This document shows, one piece after another, positions 27,970-37,150 of a stretch of 64,000 nt of DNA. The notes under the pieces were generated by a model. The model saw only the letters and a program-made list of their open reading frames with translations. It did no database searches and was not told the origin of the DNA. Within the stretch, counting starts at the first letter, position 1, and every line of letters begins with the position of its first letter. Location: contig CACWNX010000001.1 in the NCBI GenBank assembly GCA_902762295.1, positions 214,702 to 278,701 of the forward strand, written 5' to 3'. This stretch comes from an uncultured Pseudomonadota bacterium. GTDB lineage: Bacteria; Pseudomonadota; Alphaproteobacteria; Rs-D84. The position numbers and the translations under genes are program-made.

Positions 27970-28686
27970 TTATGCGGCGGCGGTGAAGACTTTCTGGACA
28001 TCATCATTTGCATCCAGCGCATCAACCAAGCGTTCAACTTTGCCCCATGTTTCTTCGTCTAAATCCATTGGCATATTCGGGACCCATGTCAATTCCGCAT
28101 TTTCCGGTTCGCCCAAAACATCTGCAATTTTCTTTTGGACATTCATAAAATCATCCGGCTTGGTTGTAATAATAAAACCTTCATCCGATGTTTCCAGATT
28201 TTCGGCATCTGCATCCATAACGATTTCCATCATTTCATCTTCGGTTTTACCGACGGATGCCGGATAAAAAATCTGACCAACGCGTGTGAACATAAATACA
28301 ACAGATCCCTCTTCGCCCATATTTCCACCATTTTTGGCAAATATATTACGAACCTCGGGCACGGTACGACGCGGATTATCGGTCAATGCCTCTACTATAA
28401 TCGGCACGGCACCCGGACCATAGCCTTCATAGCGCACCGCGACATAACTTTCGGTATTTGACCCCGATGCCTTTTCAATCGCGCGTTTAATATTGTCATT
28501 CGGCATAGAATTCTTGCGCGCCTGTAAAATTGCCAATCGCAGTCGCGGATTATTATCGGGGTTTTTATCACCAAGTTTCGCCGCCATTGTTATTTCACGC
28601 GCCAATTTAGTAAATAAACCACTGCGCGCCGCATCCGCCAGCCCCTTTTTGTGCTGAATATTATGCCATTTGCTATGTCCACTCAT
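27970..28686 (-). CDS. yebC: YebC/PmpR-family protein
   Basis: This 238-residue family is described both as transcriptional regulators and as translation factors that relieve ribosome stalling on proline stretches. It begins with the standard MSGHSKWHNIQHKK, at the ATG at 28686. It contains NPRLRLAILQARKNSMPNDN and YEGYGPGAVPIIVEALTDN, both strongly conserved. A longer in-frame opening upstream crosses the ruvA start region and is not used. It diverges from ruvA. Confidence 0.96.
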   Translation of the reverse strand: MSGHSKWHNIQHKKGLADAARSGLFTKLAREITMAAKLGDKNPDNNPRLRLAILQARKNSMPNDNIKRAIEKASGSNTESYVAVRYEGYGPGAVPIIVEALTDNPRRTVPEVRNIFAKNGGNMGEEGSVVFMFTRVGQIFYPASVGKTEDEMMEIVMDADAENLETSDEGFIITTKPDDFMNVQKKIADVLGEPENAELTWVPNMPMDLDEETWGKVERLVDALDANDDVQKVFTAAA

Positions 28687-28738
28687 TGTTTGACCTTTTG
28701 ATTTAATTAGATTAGAATAACGGGCATAAGGATAGCAA

Positions 28739-29314
28739 ATGATTGGAAAATTGCAAGGCATTGTTGATTATATCGGTATTGACCATATAATTTTGATGGT
28801 ATCTGGTGTCGGGTACAAGGTCTATACACCGGAATTATTGACCCGGGGCGATTCTGTATCATTATGGATTGAAACCGTTGTCCGGGAAGATTCAATTCGT
28901 TTGTTTGGTTTTTTGACACAATCGGCACAAAATTTGTTTAATATGTTGACCGGGGTATCTGGTGTTGGTCCAAAGGTTGCAATGGCAATTATGGGAACAA
29001 TAAAGACCGATACACTGATGACTGCAATTGCGACCGGTGATGCAAAAACTATTGCAACCGCCCCAGGTGTCGGAAAAAAAGTTGCCGAAAAAATCATTGT
29101 TGAATTAAAAAGCAAGGTTGGGGGCGCATCGCTTAATTTTGATATGACCGATTCGTCCGGCGCATTACCTGACCTGCTGGCGGCATTAGAATCATTGGGA
29201 TACCGACGGATGGATATTGTTGATATAGCACAAAAATTGGTGTCAAAAAATCCAAGTGCCGACATATCAAAACTGGTCCCAATGGCATTAAAAGAAATCA
29301 GTGGAAACAAGTAA
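28739..29314 (+). CDS. ruvA: Holliday junction branch-migration protein RuvA
   Basis: RuvA tetramers hold the junction open while RuvB pumps DNA. The 191-residue protein starts MIGKLQGIVDYIG. It has the N-terminal OB fold, two helix-hairpin-helix motifs (TGVSGVGPKVAMAIM and APGVGKKVAEKIIVELK) and a C-terminal RuvB-binding domain that begins after an Asp/Ser-rich linker. AAGGATAG precedes the ATG. mnmE starts one base after its stop. Confidence 0.96.
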   Translation: MIGKLQGIVDYIGIDHIILMVSGVGYKVYTPELLTRGDSVSLWIETVVREDSIRLFGFLTQSAQNLFNMLTGVSGVGPKVAMAIMGTIKTDTLMTAIATGDAKTIATAPGVGKKVAEKIIVELKSKVGGASLNFDMTDSSGALPDLLAALESLGYRRMDIVDIAQKLVSKNPSADISKLVPMALKEISGNK

Positions 29315-29315
29315 T

Positions 29316-30617
29316 ATGAATAATCACGATAATATCTTTGCGCTTTCATCTGGACGCGGGAAATCCGGCGTTGCGGTGATTCGTATATCGGGCAACAATT
29401 TACAAGAATTCGCCAAAGAAATCATCGGTCATAACACTATTACCCCAAGGAAAACATATTTTACAAACCTTCGCGACGATACAGGCGAAATAATTGACCA
29501 ATGTATTGTTATTTTCTTTGCCGCGCCGCACAGTTTCACCGGCACAGACATTATTGAAATTCAATGTCACGGCGCGCCGGCGGTAATAAATAAAATCTTT
29601 GAATTTTTGCGTGGTCATAATATGCGAATCGCCACACCCGGCGAATTTTCACGGCGCGCATTTTATAATGGAAAAATGGATTTATCTGATGTTGATGGAT
29701 TGGTCGCATTATTGGATGCCAAGACAGATAGACAACGCGCCGCCGCATTAACATCTATGATGGGCGGTGACAGCGAAATTTATACCGATTGGCGGCGGCA
29801 CATGTTGGAAATATCTGCATACGCGGCGGCAATGACAGATTATCCCGCAGATGATTTACCCCCCGATATTTCAAATACAATAATATCACATATAAAAACG
29901 CTCTATACGGCGATTTCCGCCGCATTGAACAAATACAGTGTTTCGCACGCAATTCAATGTGGCATAAATATTGTAATAGTTGGTGAAACAAATGTTGGAA
30001 AATCTTCGCTGTTTAACCGAATTGTTGGCGCATCACGCGCGATTGTATCAGATATTCCAGGAACAACACGCGATGTTGTATCTGCCCAAATGGATATTGA
30101 TGGATATATGGTGAATCTATCAGACACCGCGGGACTGCGTGATACAACGGACAAAATTGAACGAATCGGTATTAAACGAACCACCAACGAAATTGAAAAC
30201 GCCGATATCATTATACATGTTATTACCCCAACTGATTCGGTTATGACAGTTAAAAAAGACGAAATATTGGTTGTAAATAAATCTGACACAACCGATTCAA
30301 AAAGAATAAAAAATGCAATCTATGTTTCGGCGAAAACGGGTGCTGGTATACCGGACCTGATGAAAACAATTACAGAACGTATAAATGAAATGTCCGGTGG
30401 TGGCGAATCGGTTTTAATGATAAATGCACGCACATATGATTTAATCAAAACCGCCGCCGATGAATTAAAAAACGCAATGTCTATCGCGGGCGATGACTAT
30501 GATATATTGTCCGAACATGTCCGCTATGCCGCGGATGCAATTGGAAAAATACTTGGTGTAATCAGCACAGACGAAGTCCTTGATATGACCTTTTCCCAGT
30601 TATGTTTAGGGAAATAG
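29316..30617 (+). CDS. mnmE: tRNA modification GTPase MnmE
   Basis: MnmE and MnmG install carboxymethylaminomethyl groups at U34 of certain tRNAs. The 433-residue protein has the N-terminal tetrahydrofolate-binding domain (DNIFALSSGRGKSGVAVIRIS-like start), a helical domain, an embedded G domain with GETNVGKSS, DTAGLRD and NKSD, and the catalytic C-terminal Cys in FSQLCLGK. The ATG at 29316 is one base after ruvA. The GTG at 29301 inside ruvA is less likely. Its stop touches the convergent small gene. Confidence 0.96.
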   Translation: MNNHDNIFALSSGRGKSGVAVIRISGNNLQEFAKEIIGHNTITPRKTYFTNLRDDTGEIIDQCIVIFFAAPHSFTGTDIIEIQCHGAPAVINKIFEFLRGHNMRIATPGEFSRRAFYNGKMDLSDVDGLVALLDAKTDRQRAAALTSMMGGDSEIYTDWRRHMLEISAYAAAMTDYPADDLPPDISNTIISHIKTLYTAISAALNKYSVSHAIQCGINIVIVGETNVGKSSLFNRIVGASRAIVSDIPGTTRDVVSAQMDIDGYMVNLSDTAGLRDTTDKIERIGIKRTTNEIENADIIIHVITPTDSVMTVKKDEILVVNKSDTTDSKRIKNAIYVSAKTGAGIPDLMKTITERINEMSGGGESVLMINARTYDLIKTAADELKNAMSIAGDDYDILSEHVRYAADAIGKILGVISTDEVLDMTFSQLCLGK

Positions 30618-30839
30618 TTAAATACTTCTTTCTCCAAAAATTTTTCTAACATCGGCCATTATCGCTGCCTGTAATTCAAACAGTTTATCCCCGTCCCCGT
30701 TCAAAATTTGTTCTGCTTCCCACTCCAATAATCTTTCATACCCACGACATATAGCCTCTCTTTGCATAAGCCAATCAGTATGACTACTTTTAACAGACTC
30801 TTTTTGCGACACAGCACCACTTGTTCTTTTGAAACACAT
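30618..30839 (-). CDS. small hypothetical protein, 73 residues
   Basis: The product is soluble and mostly helical with charged residues (REAICRGYERLLEWEAEQIL). I do not recognise it. The ATG at 30839 lies five bases after the acyl-CoA ligase stop and is preceded by AAGGAG and AAGG, so it is very likely translated from the same message. It ends one base from the mnmE stop. A longer in-frame opening would begin inside the ligase gene and is not needed. Confidence 0.6.
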   Translation of the reverse strand: MCFKRTSGAVSQKESVKSSHTDWLMQREAICRGYERLLEWEAEQILNGDGDKLFELQAAIMADVRKIFGERSI

Positions 30840-30843
30840 CACC

Positions 30844-32424
30844 TTACTCCTTACGCATCGGATACTTCCCATCAATCAAATTCTGGTGGACAATATGATG
30901 TTTGACCTTTTGTGTACTGGTTGTTGGTAAATCTTCGGTTGTCATTGCAAAGTGTGTCACCCATTTATATGATGCAACTTTCTTGTTTGCATGCGCAATT
31001 GCAGCCGCCAATTTTTCCATTGTCATACTATCTTCTACACTAAATACACCATATGCAACGGTTTTATCTTTGACCTTGTGTTCAAACACTGCAACATTTT
31101 TCACACCCGGAATATTTATAAACAAACCCTCCAATTCATCGGGATAAACATTTTTACCACTGTCCAAAACAATAACCTGTTTCTTACGACCGGCAAAATG
31201 TAATTCGCCATTTTTATCCATAGACACCATATCCCCAGTATTAAAGAACCCCCGTTCATCGAATACATCTTTGTTGGCGGCATCGTTATTCAGATAACCA
31301 CCAAAAACCTGATTCCCTTTTAGCCACAATATTCCGACCCCATCGGCATTCTTGTTACGAATCTCGACAATATTGTTTGTTGTTGGGGCACCAAAGGCAT
31401 ATGGGATACGTCCCCGGCACGGTTTTGAAATACAGATGGGTCCAACGGTTTCTGTCATGCCATATCCCTGAATAAACCCAAGTCCCAGTGCCAAATAGAA
31501 ATTTTCAATTTCTGGTTTTGTTGCTGCGCCACCTGCAATAATCAACCGTGCGCGACCACCAAATATATCTAATACCGGTTTATAGACCGCATCAACTAAT
31601 TTTGACAAGCCTATTTTACGCAACAACCGAGCATTTTTCATAATGAGTTTAAACAACCACCACTTATGCTTGGCCTTGATTCCGTCAATAATTTTATTTC
31701 TGAACACTTCAAATAATCTTGGCACAGCCGGAATAACATGCGGACGATATTTTTTGAAATCGGACATAATTTCTTTTGGATTTACGGTTGGTTGCAACAA
31801 CACACCGGCCCCATATTCCAGAGTAGCCAATATTTCAACTGCAAAACCAAATATATGATACATTGGCAAGAAACCATATAAAATATCGCCTGCGTTAATG
31901 TATTCGCGCATATCCAACAATGAATGTGCGCATTCTGTTAAATTATAGTGTGTAAGTGGAACAACCTTGGGCGTACCGGTTGACCCGGATGTAAACGAAA
32001 GCGTCGCAATATCTTTTTCATCAAGTTTTGCCGCCTTTAATTTCGGATTAACATCACCATCCGCCTTTGTGATATCAATAAAGGTAAATTTATCGGTTTT
32101 ATAAAAAAAAGATTTTTCCGCGCATATAAATTTACAGTTAGTTATTTGGGCCATATTGTCATATTCAAACGGTGTCAGATTAGTATCTAGCAACAGCACC
32201 GTTCCACCCAAGTACCATATTGCAAATAACGTAATTGGAAATGCGGGTATATTATGCGATAAAATACCAACCACATCACCAGGCTTGATTCCGCTGTCGT
32301 GCAGTGTTGCGGCACGGCGTTTTATCAAATCCAAGAATCCGGAATATGTGACTTCTTCACGAACAAGATATACTATATCCGGGTATTTTTTTGCGGTGGA
32401 TTCTAAAAATTGGAACATATTCAT
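30844..32424 (-). CDS. AMP-forming acyl-CoA synthetase/ligase
   Basis: This is an ANL-superfamily enzyme of 526 residues that activates an acid, probably a fatty acid, as acyl-AMP and then passes it to CoA or a carrier. It shows the P-loop FTSGSTGTPKVVPLTH, the A5 motif QGYGMTETVGP, FNTGDM, and the hinge AGRKKQVIVLDSGKNVYPDE. The usual C-terminal catalytic Lys region is STQKVKHH. The gene is preceded by AAGGAT and leads a small two-gene unit. The substrate is not determined. Confidence 0.85.
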   Translation of the reverse strand: MNMFQFLESTAKKYPDIVYLVREEVTYSGFLDLIKRRAATLHDSGIKPGDVVGILSHNIPAFPITLFAIWYLGGTVLLLDTNLTPFEYDNMAQITNCKFICAEKSFFYKTDKFTFIDITKADGDVNPKLKAAKLDEKDIATLSFTSGSTGTPKVVPLTHYNLTECAHSLLDMREYINAGDILYGFLPMYHIFGFAVEILATLEYGAGVLLQPTVNPKEIMSDFKKYRPHVIPAVPRLFEVFRNKIIDGIKAKHKWWLFKLIMKNARLLRKIGLSKLVDAVYKPVLDIFGGRARLIIAGGAATKPEIENFYLALGLGFIQGYGMTETVGPICISKPCRGRIPYAFGAPTTNNIVEIRNKNADGVGILWLKGNQVFGGYLNNDAANKDVFDERGFFNTGDMVSMDKNGELHFAGRKKQVIVLDSGKNVYPDELEGLFINIPGVKNVAVFEHKVKDKTVAYGVFSVEDSMTMEKLAAAIAHANKKVASYKWVTHFAMTTEDLPTTSTQKVKHHIVHQNLIDGKYPMRKE

Positions 32425-32492
32425 AGTAAAAATCCTTGTTGTTTTTATGAAATATTACCGATATTATATTCATAAAAGGAAATATTGCAAAT

Positions 32493-33263
32493 ATGAAAAT
32501 ACTAACCGTTAATATAAATTCTATACGCGCACATGCCGTTGCATTTATAAATATTTTAAAATCCGGGGAATATGACACAATCTTGGTTCAAGAATTAAAG
32601 GCTGAAAATGCCGCATTTCCGCATAATTTATTTGAAGAATACGGATACAACATCAAAGTATTCGGTCAAAAAAGTTGGAACGGTGTCGCAACATTTTCTA
32701 AATATTCTATTGAAGACACGACCCGCGGTATGCCAAATTATCCCGACCCAAACGCACGTGTTCTGGAAACGGTTATTGACGGTCATATTCGGATTATAAA
32801 TGTTTATATGCCAAACGGCGAATCCGAAGAATCGCCAAAATTTCAATACAAGATTGAATGGATGCGCGCATTTACGGACTATATCAAACAATACACAAAT
32901 TCTGACGAATCGGTCATCATCGGTGGCGACTTTAATGTTGCGATTGCCGACCGCGATATTTGGAGCCCCAAAAACTATATTGGTTCCAGCATATCTGCAC
33001 CGGCGGCACGCGAAATAATGCAACAATGGTTGGATTCCGGGTGGATCGATGCATGGCGTGAATTTCACCCCGACGAAAACGATTATACTTGGTATGGATA
33101 TCGTGGTCGTGATACCGTGGGCAATCGCCAAGGATTGCGCCTTGATTATTTCCTGGCAAACCGTGCGGCAAAAAAAATTATTACTGCGTGCGAAATTGAC
33201 ACATATCCACGCACCACAGAAAAACCAACCGATCATTGCGGGTTGATGTTAAAAATAAACTAG
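32493..33263 (+). CDS. xthA: exodeoxyribonuclease III
   Basis: ExoIII cuts at abasic sites and digests 3' ends during base excision repair. The 256-residue endonuclease/exonuclease/phosphatase-fold protein begins MKILTVNINSIRA. It has the catalytic Glu in LVQELKAE, IINVYMPNGE, GGDFNVA, a LDYFL block and the terminal DHCG motif with its general-base His. AAGGAAA precedes the ATG. It diverges from the acyl-CoA ligase gene and overlaps the convergent addB by four bases. Confidence 0.95.
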   Translation: MKILTVNINSIRAHAVAFINILKSGEYDTILVQELKAENAAFPHNLFEEYGYNIKVFGQKSWNGVATFSKYSIEDTTRGMPNYPDPNARVLETVIDGHIRIINVYMPNGESEESPKFQYKIEWMRAFTDYIKQYTNSDESVIIGGDFNVAIADRDIWSPKNYIGSSISAPAAREIMQQWLDSGWIDAWREFHPDENDYTWYGYRGRDTVGNRQGLRLDYFLANRAAKKIITACEIDTYPRTTEKPTDHCGLMLKIN

Positions 33264-35782
33264 TCACGTTCATCGGCGCGCGCAAAATCGTCAAAGTTTT
33301 TATACTTTGGGTCACTGGTCCGCAGATATTTGTACCCCGCCCCACCCGCCGAGTACATATTAAATAACTCTGTCACTTTATCAACGGCGGCATGAATCAT
33401 TGTACTGGTTTCTTCTGAATTATATTCAATAATGCGCGTCGCGCCAGATTTTAATTGCAGAAACCGAATTATTGGTTCATTACTTTTATTTGTTGTATAC
33501 ATTGAAAATCCGCCATTTTTTAACATATACGCCTCTAATGGCAACTGGGGCATATTGCCAATATCTAATTGCGATTTTGTTGGTGCTGTCCCTGTTTTTA
33601 TATCCAGCACCCCGCCATCCCAGATTCGGTCGGCACGCGCACGAACATTACGGCCTGCAATCTTTACAACCCCAGAAATTTCGGTACTGGCATTTGGTGT
33701 TTGTTTTAACATCTCTGATGCAATTGGTGCAATTTCAACGAATCGCCGATGCCAGAAATTAAATATCAAATTATTTTTTTGCAATACATCACGCGCCGCA
33801 ATATCCATTGCGCGCACCAAATATTCAGAACCACAATCACTCGGCGCACTTTCTAATATCCCATGCACCAAATTTCCAAAATCACGTGCATCGGGTGCCG
33901 CCCAATAATCATCACGCGGTTGCAAACGCAATATATGCCGCACATAGAACGCATAAGGATTATGTATTAACAATTCTAATTCGGTCACATACACATCCGA
34001 CCAGTCCGCCGGTGGTACCGGGTCAGTATAATCCAGTTTCATCGGTTGAACCACATCACGCGCACGCACCGCATTTAATATATTATCGGCGACACATCTG
34101 TCAAAATTACCACGCGCCACCATTACACGCGACAAAAATCGTGATTCTTGTGTTTGTACCCCACCGGATGCCGTACTGCGTGTCCAATACACATCTGAGC
34201 CACACGACAGATTCATAAAATCTAATGCCATTAACGATACTTTATGATTCGGTGACGGTAAACCAATTTCATTCGCAATTCTGCGTGGCAACCATGGATT
34301 TTCATAGCCAGTTGCCGGAAACATACCTTCGTTCAACCCCATCAGAATAATTACATCCGCGGTTTGCATACGGGACTCTATTGTCCCTAGCACGGTCACA
34401 TGTGCCAAATCATTCATCGGCGCACGAATTTTTATCACCGATAATGCATCTGCAACAAATGCACGCGCATCTGATAAATTCAAATGTATATTTTGTGTAT
34501 TCAAACAATCCGACAATGCTTTTATTTGAATCCATACTTGCACAGATATATTGTCTGACACATCAAATTGTGGTGTGAATTTATCGGCATATTCATCAAC
34601 AATATTCGCGACCGTATCAAACAAATCAAATCTGTTTTTGATATAAATATCGTTAAAAATATTATTTTCTGTTTCTATCCATTCGTCAAACAAATTCAAT
34701 ATTGCACGACCCGCCGGGCTTAAAGCACATGGTATTCCACCCGAAAAATCCGCCACAATTCCACGATGTGCAAATTCAGACATCAAACGTTGATTTCCGG
34801 CGGCATCAGGTGTAATCACTAAGACCGTTTTATTATTTTTTATTGCGCGTGATGAAATTTCGGCGACAACGGCGGCCTCTTCAGATTCACGGGTTGTTTC
34901 AATCAAATGACAGTTTGATAAATCGTATATTGAATTATCGGTGTATACATTGGAAAACGCGCGATTCATAAAATCTATATGTGATTTTCCAACATCTATT
35001 TCAATTATATCATCGGGTAAAACACTAATATTTTTCAGAAAATTATATTCAGAATTATATGGGTTTGTATCCAATTCAAAATCATCGTATACGCCGGAAA
35101 TCTTGCCAGACAAAATGATACGACCATTTGGCATTCCGGCAATAACCGTCATTAAATCACGCGTGACCGGAACACTGGCGGTTGAACCACACACAATCAC
35201 CAAAGAATCATCAACCGGCAAATTTTTTACATAATCACACCACGCGTATACATCAGAATTCCGTCTTTGAACCTCGGTATATCGTCCATTAAAAATATCA
35301 TCATTTACACGCGACAATAAATCTAAAAATTTTGCTTTATCATGAAAATGATGTGCATATTTGTCATCTATTAAATTATTCCAATCTATATCTGAAATTT
35401 TTATTCCGCTGTTATCCAGATAATCTTGCATAGTAATTAAAGTTCGCGCAATCGGAATTGCCGCCGACATACTCTGAATATCGGGCAATTCAGAAATCAA
35501 ATAAGACAACACAACAACACGTTCTAATTCTGGCACTGTATCATCATGCGCATCACAATCATCATCTTCTATGCCCTCGCCAAGCGGGACCAGATGTGGC
35601 AAAATCGCCACCCCACCCATACGATTTGCAATCATTTTTTCTGTACTTCGCACGGCGCGTCGATTCGGTAAAAAAATTAAAATTTTGGAAAAATCTAAAT
35701 TTGATTCAACAATAATCCGCCACAGACCATCAAGAATCTTGGACGGATTTGAAACATAAAAAATATTTTTATTTGATGCCAA
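33260..35782 (-). CDS. addB: double-strand break repair protein AddB
   Basis: AddAB resects broken DNA ends to load RecA. The 840-residue protein has a degenerate helicase-like N-terminal half (ILIFLPNRRAVRSTEKMIA) and a C-terminal PD-(D/E)XK nuclease core with LDIKTG and a preceding GNLVHGILE. This is the alphaproteobacterial AddB type. The start is TTG at 35782. AAGGAA lies about seven bases upstream, and no nearby ATG keeps the conserved N-terminus. It overlaps engB by 14 bases. addA, often the next gene, is not here. Confidence 0.88.
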   Translation of the reverse strand: MASNKNIFYVSNPSKILDGLWRIIVESNLDFSKILIFLPNRRAVRSTEKMIANRMGGVAILPHLVPLGEGIEDDDCDAHDDTVPELERVVVLSYLISELPDIQSMSAAIPIARTLITMQDYLDNSGIKISDIDWNNLIDDKYAHHFHDKAKFLDLLSRVNDDIFNGRYTEVQRRNSDVYAWCDYVKNLPVDDSLVIVCGSTASVPVTRDLMTVIAGMPNGRIILSGKISGVYDDFELDTNPYNSEYNFLKNISVLPDDIIEIDVGKSHIDFMNRAFSNVYTDNSIYDLSNCHLIETTRESEEAAVVAEISSRAIKNNKTVLVITPDAAGNQRLMSEFAHRGIVADFSGGIPCALSPAGRAILNLFDEWIETENNIFNDIYIKNRFDLFDTVANIVDEYADKFTPQFDVSDNISVQVWIQIKALSDCLNTQNIHLNLSDARAFVADALSVIKIRAPMNDLAHVTVLGTIESRMQTADVIILMGLNEGMFPATGYENPWLPRRIANEIGLPSPNHKVSLMALDFMNLSCGSDVYWTRSTASGGVQTQESRFLSRVMVARGNFDRCVADNILNAVRARDVVQPMKLDYTDPVPPADWSDVYVTELELLIHNPYAFYVRHILRLQPRDDYWAAPDARDFGNLVHGILESAPSDCGSEYLVRAMDIAARDVLQKNNLIFNFWHRRFVEIAPIASEMLKQTPNASTEISGVVKIAGRNVRARADRIWDGGVLDIKTGTAPTKSQLDIGNMPQLPLEAYMLKNGGFSMYTTNKSNEPIIRFLQLKSGATRIIEYNSEETSTMIHAAVDKVTELFNMYSAGGAGYKYLRTSDPKYKNFDDFARADERD

Positions 35783-36323
35783 TAATTTTCCTTATTGTAT
35801 CGATACCGGATTTTTTCTCGGCCGAAGTATAAACAACTTTATCAACCATTGCCGGATGCACACATGAATTTATTTCGGTTTGATTTTGTTCGCGCACACG
35901 TTTATCGGTTTTGGTATAAACAATCTGATACGCAATTCCATTCTGGTCACAAAAATCAATTAAATCTAAATCCGATTTTTTTGGACCGATTCGCGAATCT
36001 ATCAGTATAAACAATCGCCGTAATTGACGACGCGTTGTAATGTATTCTTGAAAACGAACCAACCAACGATTCGCGCTTTCACGCGAAACACGCGCATAGC
36101 CATAGCCCGGTAAATCAACAACAACAAATTTATCATCAATATTAAACACATTCAGGCTTTGTGTTCGTCCCGGGGTATTTGATGTTCGTGCAACATTCAC
36201 ACCCAAAATCGCGTTTATCAGCGATGATTTACCAACATTACTGCGTCCGGCAAACGCGTATTCTGGGAATTGCGCATTTGGTAAATCACATACATTTTCA
36301 AAACCACCAACAAATCGTATCAT
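35769..36323 (-). CDS. engB: ribosome-biogenesis GTPase EngB (YihA/YsxC)
   Basis: EngB is an essential GTPase for 50S subunit assembly and division. The 184-residue protein has G1 GRSNVGKSSLINAIL, the family G2 segment SNTPGRTQSLN, G3 DLPGYGYA, G4 TKTD and the G5-like TSAEKKSG. It starts in an ATGA overlap with the rsmI stop and overlaps addB at its own end. This suggests an rsmI-engB-addB transcript. Confidence 0.96.
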   Translation of the reverse strand: MIRFVGGFENVCDLPNAQFPEYAFAGRSNVGKSSLINAILGVNVARTSNTPGRTQSLNVFNIDDKFVVVDLPGYGYARVSRESANRWLVRFQEYITTRRQLRRLFILIDSRIGPKKSDLDLIDFCDQNGIAYQIVYTKTDKRVREQNQTEINSCVHPAMVDKVVYTSAEKKSGIDTIRKIIGIK

Positions 36324-37114
36324 TTTTCACCGCCATTCTTTAACAATCTTTTATACGCCTCTTTCCGCGAAATACCTGCACGTGATGCTAAATCCGCCGC
36401 CGCACCTTTGGTAGATTTCGCGGCAACATCATTTACAATTTCGGATATTTCGGCATCTGACATTTTATGTTCGGGTGCCGGACCAACAACCAAAACAATT
36501 TCGCCACGCGCATCTGTATCTAATAAATCCGCAGGATATCCGATTATTGTTTCTTCGTGAATTTTTGTTATTTCACGCACAATGGCGATTTTTCGTTCTG
36601 GCATAACGCGCGCAATCGCCGCAATCGTATTTTTGATTCTATTCGGGCTTTCATAGTAAACAATAGTATGCCTAATCCGATTATCATCACGCAATTTCTT
36701 TTCGTCAAAAAAACCACAGAATGTAAATCGGTCGGTTGGAAACCCACTAAGCACCAGTCCAGATATAACCGCGGTCGGTCCCGGCACCACAAAGACCGGC
36801 AATCCCGCATCACGCGCCGCACGCACAATACGAAATCCCGGGTCACTGATTGCCGGCATACCCGCGTCCGACACAACTGCAACACTGGCCCCATTGCGAA
36901 TTTTTTCAACTAATTCACCAATCACATTACGTTCATTATGTTCATGACACGACACCCGCCGTGTTTTTATATCAAAATGTGATGCAATTTTACCAAAAAC
37001 ACGTGTATCTTCTGCGGCAACCAGGTCTACATTCTTTAAGACATCTATGGCGCGTGGCGACATATCAGACAAATTACCAATCGGTGTACCAACAATATAA
37101 AGCCCTGTTTGCAT
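36320..37114 (-). CDS. rsmI: 16S rRNA (cytidine-2'-O)-methyltransferase RsmI
   Basis: RsmI methylates the ribose of C1402 in 16S rRNA. The 264-residue protein has the tetrapyrrole-methylase fold signatures GTPIGNLSDMSPRAI, AAEDTRV, SDAGMPAISDPG and VPGPTAVISGLVLSGFP. The C-terminal extension SRKEAYKRLLKNGG is the usual RsmI tail. The ATG at 37114 follows AAAGGA. An earlier in-frame ATG has no ribosome site. It diverges from the LpoA-like gene. Confidence 0.96.
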   Translation of the reverse strand: MQTGLYIVGTPIGNLSDMSPRAIDVLKNVDLVAAEDTRVFGKIASHFDIKTRRVSCHEHNERNVIGELVEKIRNGASVAVVSDAGMPAISDPGFRIVRAARDAGLPVFVVPGPTAVISGLVLSGFPTDRFTFCGFFDEKKLRDDNRIRHTIVYYESPNRIKNTIAAIARVMPERKIAIVREITKIHEETIIGYPADLLDTDARGEIVLVVGPAPEHKMSDAEISEIVNDVAAKSTKGAAADLASRAGISRKEAYKRLLKNGGEK

Positions 37115-37150
37115 TTCTGAATCCTTTGTAGTAGAATAATACAAGATAAA

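Noticed and set aside
33432-33908. Long plus-strand frames inside addB (also inside secD, typA, lolC and others)
   Set aside because: They are shadows of real genes on the opposite strand, with no ribosome sites and no recognisable domains.
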